Below the pieces are notes generated by a model, which saw only the letters and a list, made by a program, of their open reading frames with translations, was not told the DNA's origin and ran no database searches. Shown in pieces: positions 16,855-24,723 of a stretch of DNA of 64,000 nt (within the stretch, counting starts at the first letter, position 1; every line of letters begins with the position of its first letter). The DNA is from Hymenobacter terricola (GTDB lineage: Bacteria; Bacteroidota; Bacteroidia; Cytophagales; Hymenobacteraceae): assembly GCF_017921975.2 (NCBI RefSeq), contig NZ_JAGEMO020000004.1, forward strand, positions 62,001 through 126,000, given 5' to 3'. Made by a program: the position numbers and the translations under genes.

Positions 16855-17580
16855 TTGCCCAACGACTTCTTCCAGTTCCAGCAATTCCGCATCGAGCAAA
16901 GCGCCTGCGCCATGAAAGTGAGCACCGATGCCTGCCTGCTGGGCGCGGCCGCCGACCTCACCGGCGCCACCCGCCTGCTTGATATCGGCACTGGCACCGG
17001 CCTGCTGGCCCTCATGGCCGCCCAGCGAAATGCCAGGGTGGAGATTGAAGCAGTCGAGATTGAAGCCGCCGCCGCCGCCCAGGCGGCGGCCAATGCGGCG
17101 GCCAGCCCGTGGGCAGCGCGCCTTAGGATTCACGGCCTGAGTCTGGCCGATTACGCGGCGACGCAGCCCGCGCCGTTTAGCCACATCGTCTGCAACCCGC
17201 CGTTTTTCCGGCAGTCCCTGCGCTCGCCCGATGCGGGGCGCACCACCGCCCGGCACGAGGCGGCCGACACCCTTTCCTTTGAGGCCCTGGCGGCTGGTGC
17301 GGCGGAGTTACTGGAGCCAGTTGGCTTGCTGACGGTATTGCTGCCGCCGCCGGAGATGCACGAATTTGAGCAAGTAGCGGCGGCGATGGAACTGCGGCCG
17401 GCCACGCGGCTGGTGGTGCGGCACCGGCCCGGCAGCCGGCCGCTGCGGCACATCACCGGGTTTCGGCGAGGGGCAACTAGGGCTGTGGAAACGGAAATGA
17501 CTATTCGGATGGCGGAAGATGATACCGTTTATTCCGCCGAGTTCCGGGCCCTGCTGGCGGGGTTTTACCTGGCACTGTAG
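16855..17580 (+). CDS. trmN6: tRNA1(Val) (adenine(37)-N6)-methyltransferase TrmN6/YfiC
   Basis: A 241-residue SAM-dependent methyltransferase that modifies A37 of tRNA-Val. It opens with FFQFQQFRIEQSACAMKVSTDACLLGA, typical of YfiC. The SAM-binding motif is DIGTGTGLL (43-51), and the N6-adenine motif NPPFF is at 114-118. The start is a TTG at 16855; no ATG or GTG lies suitably upstream. Its TAG stop (17578-17580) is the first three bases of a palindromic repeat shared with the convergent acyl-CoA synthetase gene. Confidence 0.82.
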   Translation: MPNDFFQFQQFRIEQSACAMKVSTDACLLGAAADLTGATRLLDIGTGTGLLALMAAQRNARVEIEAVEIEAAAAAQAAANAAASPWAARLRIHGLSLADYAATQPAPFSHIVCNPPFFRQSLRSPDAGRTTARHEAADTLSFEALAAGAAELLEPVGLLTVLLPPPEMHEFEQVAAAMELRPATRLVVRHRPGSRPLRHITGFRRGATRAVETEMTIRMAEDDTVYSAEFRALLAGFYLAL

Positions 17581-17642
17581 CGCGGACTTGTAGTTCGCGA
17601 GTTGATACTATTTTCATACTCGCGGACTACAAGTCCGCGCTA
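17578..17642. repeat. Palindrome (tagcgcggac family) joining two convergent stops
   Basis: The 24-bp arms 17578-17601 and 17619-17642 are reverse complements with one mismatch, around a 17-base loop. Each arm begins (reading inwards) with TAG, which is the stop codon of trmN6 on the plus strand and of the acyl-CoA synthetase on the minus strand. The right arm is identical over 24 bases to 37097-37120. Confidence 0.9.
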
Positions 17643-19286
17643 CGCCGTTTTCACGGCGGCAGCGGCTTGCAGGCCCAGCTCTTCCACGGCTTGCTCACGC
17701 ATCAGGTATTTCTGAATTTTGCCGGTTACCGTCATCGGGAAACCGTCCACAAATTTCCAAAAAACCGGGATTTTACTGGTGGAAATGCGGTTTTTGCAGA
17801 AGACCATGATTTCCTCGCCGGTGGCGGCGTGGCCTTCTTTCAGCTTCACCCAAGCCATCACCTCCTCGCCGTAGCGCAGGCTGGGCACGCCGATAACCTG
17901 CACGTCGGCCACGGCCGGGTGCGTGTAGAGAAACTCCTCCACCTCGCGAGGATAGATGTTGTCGCCACCCCGCAAAATCACGTCCTTGATGCGGCCCACG
18001 ATGTTCAAGTACCCCTCGGCGTCGATGGTGGCGAGGTCGCCGGTATGCATCCAGCGGGCAGAATCGATGGCGGCGGCCGTGGCTTGCGGGTTGTTCCAGT
18101 ATCCCAGCATCACGGAGTAGCCGCGGGTGCACAGCTCGCCGGGCGTGCCGCGCGGCACGAGGCGGCCGGTTTCGGGGTCCACCACTTTCACTTCGAGGTG
18201 CGGGTGGACGTGGCCCACGGTGCTCACGCGCTTGGCCAGTGGGTCAGCGGTATAGCTTTGGGCCGAAACGGGCGAGGTTTCCGTCATGCCGTAGCAGATG
18301 GTGACTTCGCGCATGTTCATCAGGGTTTGCACCTTGCGCATCACTTCCTCGGGGCAGGGCGAGCCGGCCATCACGCCGGTGCGCAGGCTGCTGAAGTCGA
18401 ACTGCGAAAATTCGGGGTGCTCCAGCTCGGCAATGAACATGGTGGGCACGCCGTAGAGCGAGGTGCAGCGCTCATCCTGCACCGCCCGCATGGCCGCTTT
18501 CGGGTCGAATGCCTCGGAAGGAATGACCATGCAGCTGCCGTGCGACACGCAGGCCAGGTTGCCAATCACCATCCCAAAGCAGTGGTAAAACGGCACCGGA
18601 ATGCACACCCGGTCGGCGGCCGTATAGCGCAGCGTTTCGCCAATAAAATAGCCGTTGTTGAGGATGTTGTGGTGCGAGAGCGTGGCCCCTTTGGGGAAGC
18701 CGGTGGTGCCGCTGGTGTACTGAATGTTAATGGAATCATCGAACTGCAATTCGGCTTCGCGGGCAGCCAGCTCTTCATCGGGCACCCCCGCACCGCTGGC
18801 CAGCAGGTCCTCCCAGCCGTCTTCGAGCACGATGACGTGCTCCAGCGCCGGGCACTCGGCGCGCACGCTGGCGAGCAGCGCCACGTAATCGGTTTGCCGG
18901 AATTTAGCCGCCAACAACAGCACCCGGCACCCCGATTGGTTAAGCACGTATTGCAATTCGGAAGCCCGGTAGGCGGGGTTGATATTCACCAGAATGGCCC
19001 CCACCCGCGCTGAGCCAAACTGCGTGACGACCCATTCCGAGCGGTTCGGCGCCCACAGGCCCACCCGCTCGCCGGCTGCTACGCCCAGCGCCAGCAGGCC
19101 CTTGGCCAGCTGGCTGGTTTGGGCCCACAGCTCCCGATACGTGGCGCGGTAGCCCTGGTGGGCCACCACCAGGGCCTCCTGCCTGGGGTAGCGGGCCACG
19201 GTACGGCGCAGGTTTTCGCCAATGGTTTCGCCTAATAGCGGCGTGGTGCTGGGCCCGCTGAGGTAGGAGAGCGTGGGAACTTGCAT
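17640..19286 (-). CDS. AMP-forming acyl-CoA synthetase
   Basis: A 548-residue ANL-superfamily ligase that activates a fatty or other carboxylic acid to its CoA thioester through an acyl-adenylate. The P-loop is YTSGTTGFPKG. The A5 motif YGMTETSPVSAQ follows, then the hinge region (RIKDVILRGGDNIYPREVEEF) and the C-terminal catalytic Lys in TGKIQKYLM. It is full length and resembles medium/long-chain FadD-like synthetases. It follows an ABC transporter pair by 45 bases on the same strand. The substrate is not set by the sequence. Confidence 0.88.
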   Translation of the reverse strand: MQVPTLSYLSGPSTTPLLGETIGENLRRTVARYPRQEALVVAHQGYRATYRELWAQTSQLAKGLLALGVAAGERVGLWAPNRSEWVVTQFGSARVGAILVNINPAYRASELQYVLNQSGCRVLLLAAKFRQTDYVALLASVRAECPALEHVIVLEDGWEDLLASGAGVPDEELAAREAELQFDDSINIQYTSGTTGFPKGATLSHHNILNNGYFIGETLRYTAADRVCIPVPFYHCFGMVIGNLACVSHGSCMVIPSEAFDPKAAMRAVQDERCTSLYGVPTMFIAELEHPEFSQFDFSSLRTGVMAGSPCPEEVMRKVQTLMNMREVTICYGMTETSPVSAQSYTADPLAKRVSTVGHVHPHLEVKVVDPETGRLVPRGTPGELCTRGYSVMLGYWNNPQATAAAIDSARWMHTGDLATIDAEGYLNIVGRIKDVILRGGDNIYPREVEEFLYTHPAVADVQVIGVPSLRYGEEVMAWVKLKEGHAATGEEIMVFCKNRISTSKIPVFWKFVDGFPMTVTGKIQKYLMREQAVEELGLQAAAAVKTA

Positions 19287-19331
19287 GGAATGAGGCTGTA
19301 GGGAACTGCCAAGTTACTACGCCGCTGCACG

Positions 19332-20024
19332 TTATAATAGTGAATCCAGCAGCCCCAGCTTTTCGCGGTGCAGGCTACTCAGCAGGTCGTTTTCGAGGGT
19401 CCCGAACTCGGCGGCGACGTAGTGGCGCTGCACCCGCCCGCCCACCAGCACGGTTATCTCATCGGCCGTTTCGGTGAGGGCCCCCAGGATGTGCGAAGTG
19501 AGCAGAATGCCGGTGCCCCGGTCACGCAGCCGCTTCAGGATTTCCTTGAGCAACAGGTTGGCTTCCAGGTCGAGGCCGTTGAAAGGCTCGTCCAGAATCA
19601 GGTAATCGAACTGCTGCACCAGCAGGGCCAGCAGCGCCAGCTTCTTGCGCATTCCGGCCGAGTATTCGTCGGCGTATTGGTCGAGCGGGAGTTCCAGCAG
19701 CGCATTCCAGCCCGTGAAATCGGTGATGGCGCGGCCCCGGGCTTGCAGGCAGAACTGCAGGTACTCGCGCCCGGTGAGGCGCGGGTAGAAATACGGCTCG
19801 TAGGGCAGCAGGCCCGTATGCTCGCGCACGGCCGGCCCGGCCGAGTCGCGCACGGTGCCGGCAAAGTCGTTTTCCAAGCCGTAGAGGCAGTTGAGCAAGG
19901 TGGTTTTGCCCGCGCCGTTGGCTCCCACCAGCCCGTGAATGGTGCCGGGCCGCAAGGTCAGGCTCACGTCGTGCAGCACGACGTGACTGCCGTAGGCTTT
20001 GCGCAGGTTCAGGACTTCAAGCAT
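19332..20024 (-). CDS. ABC transporter ATP-binding protein
   Basis: A 230-residue ABC-2 type ATPase. Walker A is GANGAGKTTLL, the signature is the variant YSAGMRKKLALLALL, and Walker B is YLILDEPFNGLD followed by the H-loop in LLTSHILGALTE. Such ATPases drive export or membrane remodelling with a separate permease. The gene 58 bases upstream, on the same strand, encodes a membrane protein that is the likely partner. The substrate is unknown. Confidence 0.9.
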   Translation of the reverse strand: MLEVLNLRKAYGSHVVLHDVSLTLRPGTIHGLVGANGAGKTTLLNCLYGLENDFAGTVRDSAGPAVREHTGLLPYEPYFYPRLTGREYLQFCLQARGRAITDFTGWNALLELPLDQYADEYSAGMRKKLALLALLVQQFDYLILDEPFNGLDLEANLLLKEILKRLRDRGTGILLTSHILGALTETADEITVLVGGRVQRHYVAAEFGTLENDLLSSLHREKLGLLDSLL

Positions 20025-20035
20025 GCCGATGCTGT

Positions 20036-20101
20036 GTTAAAAGTTGAGAGTCAAAAGAGAAAACCCGTTTCAATTTTCACTTTTACCTCTCAACTTTTAA
20101 C
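20036..20101. repeat. Inverted repeat entering the ABC permease 3' end
   Basis: The perfect 15-bp arms gttaaaagttgagag (20036-20050) and ctctcaacttttaac (20087-20101) flank an AT-rich loop. The right arm encodes the last codons of the permease (its C-terminus ELKVER), and the TAA stop at 20083-20085 falls in the loop edge. Confidence 0.8.
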
Positions 20102-21057
20102 TCCTTCTCCCCCAGCACCGCCCGCAGCCGGCGCTGGCTTTGCCACATCAGCCCGCCCACCGCCACCAGCAGCAGCACCGGGTACACGGGGTTGCCGGGC
20201 AGCACCAGCGCCACGCCCACCACCAGCGCCTGCGTGGTGCGAATGTGCGTGGCATTGGGGTAAAAAGCGTACTTGGTCAGAATAATCATACCCACCAGCC
20301 CCAGCCAGGCCAGCGCCACGGCCACCGCCCCGCCCCTGCCCGCCGGCCCCACGGCCACCAGCCAAAAAAATGGCAGCGCCGTGAGGGCCGCACATCCCAG
20401 GCCCAGCAGCAAGCGCCGCTGCAGAAACTGCCGGGGGCTGCGCGCGGCCATGGCCAGCATCGTCACCGGCTCGGGCGTGCCGAAGCAGCCCAGCGCCACC
20501 AGCAGCCAGCCGAGCAGCGCCAGCATCGGCCCCAGCGGCGAGGGGTGCTGCCACACGGCCCCGGCCAGCAGCAGCGGCCACGCCCACAGCCCGCCCAGCC
20601 GCAGCCCGCTCACCCACTCAAACGCCTCGCTCCGAAACAAGCTCCGGCTGCGGTGGCGCGTGCTGCGGCTTTCCCGCACCGGGGGCAGCGCGGCCGCCCA
20701 GGGTGCCAGGGCCAGCGTGAGCCCGGCCGCCGCCCAATCACCGAACCCCAGCAGCACCACGGCTACGGGCAAGGCCCACAGCCCATATTCCACGGCCAGC
20801 CAACGCCGGAAATCCGGCGCGCTGGTGGCCAGAAAGCGCAAGTCAGCCCGCTGCCGATGGGCCGAGGCCAGCAACAGGGCCACCACAACTGGCACCGCCC
20901 ACTGCCCCGCCGGGTGCCGTGCCGCCAGCACCAGCGCCCGGCCGAGGACCAGCAACAGCACCGGTACCAGCAGCGCCAGCCGCACCCACCCAACTTCCAG
21001 CAGCAGCCGCCACGCCAGCCGGCGGCGCAGGGTCAGGTAGGCTTGAAGTGCTGGCAT
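20083..21057 (-). CDS. ABC-type membrane protein (probable permease)
   Basis: A 324-residue, very hydrophobic, Leu/Ala/Val-rich protein with about eight membrane segments and an Arg-rich cytoplasmic loop (RESRSTRHRSRSLFRSEAF, about 127-145). I see no named-family motif. Its job as permease is inferred from the ATPase gene immediately downstream, and the position of the large polar loop fits ABC-2 exporters. Its last residues (ELKVER) are encoded by an arm of an AT-rich palindrome, so the C-terminus may have been extended or replaced by the repeat. Confidence 0.72.
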   Translation of the reverse strand: MPALQAYLTLRRRLAWRLLLEVGWVRLALLVPVLLLVLGRALVLAARHPAGQWAVPVVVALLLASAHRQRADLRFLATSAPDFRRWLAVEYGLWALPVAVVLLGFGDWAAAGLTLALAPWAAALPPVRESRSTRHRSRSLFRSEAFEWVSGLRLGGLWAWPLLLAGAVWQHPSPLGPMLALLGWLLVALGCFGTPEPVTMLAMAARSPRQFLQRRLLLGLGCAALTALPFFWLVAVGPAGRGGAVAVALAWLGLVGMIILTKYAFYPNATHIRTTQALVVGVALVLPGNPVYPVLLLVAVGGLMWQSQRRLRAVLGEKELKVER

Positions 21058-21197
21058 AGGCGAATGTAACGCCGGCCACGGGGTAGCTATTGCCCAGCAC
21101 CACGCTTCAGCCGGCCGATGGATAAATATGCTAAACCATAGCGTATTTTCTATTGATTCCGCGGTATCTAGCGAAACCTTTTCACCAACCGGCTGAC

Positions 21198-24005
21198 ATG
21201 ATGCGGAAATCTACCTCCCCCCAATATTTAACCTTCGTTATATTACTGCTGTGGCTAACCAGCAACTTTAGCGCCTGGGCACAGGCCCCTCCCGCCAACG
21301 ACGAGCCATGCGGGGCCGTGGTGCTGACGCCCCAAGGGGTATTCTGCACCACCCCGACTTTGGGAACCAACCAAGGTGCCACTCCCACTAACCCGCCCAA
21401 CGGCTACGTGAATAACAGCGGCTGCGGTGCCACAACGGTGGGTTTTCCGATGGATGTCTGGTATAAGTTCACGACTACCGTTACTGGTCTGGGAAGTACG
21501 GGTGCCACTATTACTGTGACGGGCAATGCCGCGGGGCAGTTGCGGCTTTATTCGGCTCCCAGCTGTGCCGGACCGTTCACGGCCGTAGGATGTGCGACGG
21601 CTGCTGTATTTAATACTTCTGCGCCTACCCTCGCAACATCCCTCCTGTTGCCCAATACTATTTATTATCTGCGGGTAAGCGGATATTCTGACACGACGCC
21701 TACCGGCCCATTCTCGGTATGCGTATCCGACGGACCGGGCTTTATTCCCTGTGCGGCTCCCGCGCTGGGTCCACTTGTGTACATCAACGCTGCCCACACG
21801 GCCGCCACCATTTCATTCGTCCCCTCAGCCAATAGTCAGGGGCCTTATAATGCCCAACTCAACTTAATTCCTTTTCTGGGGGCTGGGGGGCAGTCGGTGT
21901 TCTTCACGGTCACGCCGCCTAGCATTTCGTTGACGGGGTTGCTGCCCGGCAATCGTTACGACCTCTACATCACCGGTGCCTGCACCACCGGGGGGCAAAC
22001 ATCTGTTCGGTTCCCATTTACCGTGGCCGTGCCAAATGATGAGCCGTGCGGGGCCACGCCGTTGCCCCTCGACACCGCCACCACCTGCACACCGGTCATG
22101 GGTTTTGTGACTGGAGCCACTACTTCGGCTCCTAACGGCTATGCCAACCCCGGCTGCGGGGGATTGGCTACGGCGCCTGATGTGTGGTACAAGTTCACCA
22201 CTGCGGCCACCGGACCCGGAAGCACCAGCATCGTGCTAACGGCTAACAATGTGATAGCCGCAAGCCAGTTACGCGTATTCGCGGCACCGTCCTGCGCCGG
22301 GCCGTTTGCGGAGCTGGCCTGCTCGTCCCCAAATGCCAGCAACGTGGGAGCCACGCCCCTACAGGTCACGGGCCTAGTGCCCAACACCACTTTTTACGTA
22401 TCGGTGACCGGGATAACCTCCGGCACCGGCAACACCTTTACGCTGTGCGCTTCGGCATTGCCCCCGGCCCTGCCGTGTGCCAGCCTGTTCGCTGTCTATG
22501 TTCCTTCTACGCTGCTCACGCCCACGGCGGCGTCAATTTCTTTGGCGGCGGTCACGGGCAGTGCGGCCCCTTTGAGCTATACCATTACCTGCACCCCGGC
22601 TGCCGGGCCGCCGGTGGTGCTGACAGTGCCCTACGCGCCTGTTCCACCGCCGGCAGGGTCTATGCAGGTGTATAGCACGGTCACCGTGACCGGCTTGCTG
22701 CCCAATACTTTTTATACGGCGTCTGTTGTGGCGAACTGCGCCAGTGGCGGGCCATCGGCGGCGGTGAGTACCACCTTCACCACTTACGCCCCGAGCACCA
22801 CGGCGGCCAACGACGACTGCGCTACCGCCCTGGCTTTACCCGTGAGCACTGCCTGCGTCCCGACCCTGACGTCCGACGTGAATGCCCATCAATCTTTGCC
22901 TTACATTCCCGCATGTGGCTTTATACCGGGGCCGGACGTTTGGTTCAGCGCCACGGTGCCGGCCAATGGTGTGCTGCAGATTGCCACCGGGCCCGCTACA
23001 GGTTCGGCAGTTGCCTATGTGGGGGTACAATTTTTTTCGGGGACGTGTGGGGCCCTCACTTCGCTGGACTGTAGCACCGCCGGCGCGTTTCCGCTCGTGC
23101 GCCGCACGGGGCTTATGCCGGGGAGCACCGTGTATGGCCGGGCGTGGCAGCCAGGAAGCGGGCCGGGTGGACCTTTTACCATTTGCGCCACCACGGACGT
23201 GACGTGCCCGCTGGCCACCAACTTGGCCGCTTCGGCACTTACCACCACCTCAGCCACGCTCACCTTCACCCTGCCCGCCGGCAACGCGGGCTACGTGCTG
23301 ACCTACACGCCGGCCGGGGGCCCGGCCCAAACTCAAACCGTCACGGGCTCGCCGGTGGTGCTCACCGGCCTGACGCCCGGCAAGGCCTACACCGTCGCCC
23401 TCACCGGCAGCTGCACCGGGGCGGGGGCGGGCACGGTGCGTACCAGCTTCACCACGCCGGCCGTGCCCAGCTGCGCGGCCCCCAGCGCGGTGTACGTCGG
23501 CAACCTCGGCGCCACCACGGCCGGCATCGGCTTCGTGACCAACGCGGCGGCCAGCAGCTACACCGCCACTTACCAGGCGGCCGGCGGACCAGTGCAAACC
23601 GTGTCGCCCGCGCCCACGGCCTCGCCCGTCCTCCTCACCGGGCTGGTGCCGGGCACGGCCTACACCGTGTGCGTGGCCAGCACCTGCCCCAATGGCCTGG
23701 CGTCGGCCCCGGTGTGCGCCACCATGTTCAGCACCCCGCTGGCTTCGCGCACGGCGGCCCTGGCCGCCCAGGTCAGCCTGTTCCCGAACCCGGCCAGCCG
23801 CTCGGCCACGCTCCGCGTGCCGGCGGCCCTGCGCGGGCCGGGGGCCTCGGTGCGCCTGCTCAATGCCCTGGGCCAGGTGGTGCGCCGGCAGCCGCTGGCC
23901 GCCGCCGACACGGCCCTTGACCTTGCCGGCCTGCCCACCGGCCTCTATTCCCTGCTGCTGGCCACGCCCCAGGGGCCGCTGGTCAAGCGCCTGGTGGTGG
24001 AATAA
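21198..24005 (+). CDS. Secreted T9SS cargo with repeated NDEPCGA and fibronectin III-like domains
   Basis: A 935-residue extracellular protein. The ATG at 21198 (MMRKST) gives a signal peptide ending near SAWAQ. Three modules begin with ANDEPCGA, NDEPCGA or ANDDCATA and carry PDVWYKF or PDVWFSA plus paired Cys, a putative carbohydrate-binding or adhesive fold. Between and after them are fibronectin type III-like units (LTGLLPGNRYDLYI, TGLTPGKAYTVALTG, TGLVPGTAYTVCVAS). The last 75 residues are a type A sorting domain (VSLFPNPASRSATLRV, ending GLYSLLLATPQGPLVKRLVVE shortened at its close), which directs export and surface attachment by the T9SS. Its 3' third is noticeably more GC-rich. Confidence 0.9.
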   Translation: MMRKSTSPQYLTFVILLLWLTSNFSAWAQAPPANDEPCGAVVLTPQGVFCTTPTLGTNQGATPTNPPNGYVNNSGCGATTVGFPMDVWYKFTTTVTGLGSTGATITVTGNAAGQLRLYSAPSCAGPFTAVGCATAAVFNTSAPTLATSLLLPNTIYYLRVSGYSDTTPTGPFSVCVSDGPGFIPCAAPALGPLVYINAAHTAATISFVPSANSQGPYNAQLNLIPFLGAGGQSVFFTVTPPSISLTGLLPGNRYDLYITGACTTGGQTSVRFPFTVAVPNDEPCGATPLPLDTATTCTPVMGFVTGATTSAPNGYANPGCGGLATAPDVWYKFTTAATGPGSTSIVLTANNVIAASQLRVFAAPSCAGPFAELACSSPNASNVGATPLQVTGLVPNTTFYVSVTGITSGTGNTFTLCASALPPALPCASLFAVYVPSTLLTPTAASISLAAVTGSAAPLSYTITCTPAAGPPVVLTVPYAPVPPPAGSMQVYSTVTVTGLLPNTFYTASVVANCASGGPSAAVSTTFTTYAPSTTAANDDCATALALPVSTACVPTLTSDVNAHQSLPYIPACGFIPGPDVWFSATVPANGVLQIATGPATGSAVAYVGVQFFSGTCGALTSLDCSTAGAFPLVRRTGLMPGSTVYGRAWQPGSGPGGPFTICATTDVTCPLATNLAASALTTTSATLTFTLPAGNAGYVLTYTPAGGPAQTQTVTGSPVVLTGLTPGKAYTVALTGSCTGAGAGTVRTSFTTPAVPSCAAPSAVYVGNLGATTAGIGFVTNAAASSYTATYQAAGGPVQTVSPAPTASPVLLTGLVPGTAYTVCVASTCPNGLASAPVCATMFSTPLASRTAALAAQVSLFPNPASRSATLRVPAALRGPGASVRLLNALGQVVRRQPLAAADTALDLAGLPTGLYSLLLATPQGPLVKRLVVE

Positions 24006-24056
24006 TTCGCTACCTTTCAACCGTTTCTTTTTCACCCTCATTTACCCAAAATTCCC

Positions 24057-24533
24057 ATGCCCAAAGGTTCCAACTACCCCGGCGTTGTCGACGCTGCGTC
24101 GCTGCAAAAGGCCCAGAAAGCCACCGCCGATTTCAAGAAGTCGCTCGACTTCGTCCCCAACCTGGGGCCCGACGTGCTGACCTCGGCCACCATCACGCCG
24201 GAGCGCCTGCCCCTGGCCGACAAGGCCCTGGAAGTGGCCCTGGCCGCCCCTGATGTGATGCGCCGCGCCTTCGACCCGCAGCGCCTCACCGACAAGCTGG
24301 CCTACTACCGCGCCCTCAACGGCCTGCGCAACGACCTGGCCACGGCCGACAAAAAGCTGAAAAATGCCCTCAACGTGCTGGGTGCTGATATGATGTTCGA
24401 CATCGGCCACATTCACCACGACATAGAAGAAGACAACGGCGAAACCGTGGACCTGGGCCCCATGCGTGCGCAGCTGCACGACTACTACACCCACGACGGC
24501 GCCGCAGATACCGCCGCCACGAAGAAACCCTAG
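24057..24533 (+). CDS. Conserved hypothetical helical protein (158 aa)
   Basis: No named family is recognised. The protein has no signal peptide or membrane segment. It is predominantly helical, with Leu/Ala-rich amphipathic stretches (LADKALEVALAAPDVMRRAF, LRNDLATADKKLKNALNVLG), then IGHIHHDIEEDNGE, and a low-complexity acidic/Thr end. It follows the T9SS cargo gene by 51 bases in the same direction and may share its transcript. A strong terminator hairpin is 26 bases past the stop. Confidence 0.7.
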   Translation: MPKGSNYPGVVDAASLQKAQKATADFKKSLDFVPNLGPDVLTSATITPERLPLADKALEVALAAPDVMRRAFDPQRLTDKLAYYRALNGLRNDLATADKKLKNALNVLGADMMFDIGHIHHDIEEDNGETVDLGPMRAQLHDYYTHDGAADTAATKKP

Positions 24534-24558
24534 CCCACCGCTCCCTTCCGAAGCACCC

Positions 24559-24603
24559 AAACGGCCTTCCCGACGACCCCAAGGGACATTGGGAAGGCCG
24601 TTT
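24559..24603 (+). terminator. Hairpin terminator
   Basis: The 13-base stem aaacggccttccc / gggaaggccgttt with a 19-base loop ends in a T-run (gttttag), downstream of the 158-residue gene. Confidence 0.75.
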
Positions 24604-24617
24604 TAGTGGTTGCAACC

Positions 24618-24722
24618 ACGGTTTGGGTACTTCGAAGGACGGTTTGGGTGGTTCGAAGGACGGTTTAGGTCCTTCGAAGCACGGTTTGGGTCCTTCGAAG
24701 CACGGTTTGGGTCTTTCGAAGG
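24618..24722. repeat. Five 21-bp tandem repeats containing TTCGAA
   Basis: Units acggtttgggtNNttcgaagg start at 24618, 24639, 24660, 24681 and 24702, all exactly 21 bp with two to four variable positions. A degenerate copy in opposite orientation (ttccgaagcacccaaacgg) lies at about 24545. The array ends one base before the stop codon of the saccharopine dehydrogenase-like gene. Confidence 0.88.
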
Positions 24723-24723
24723 A

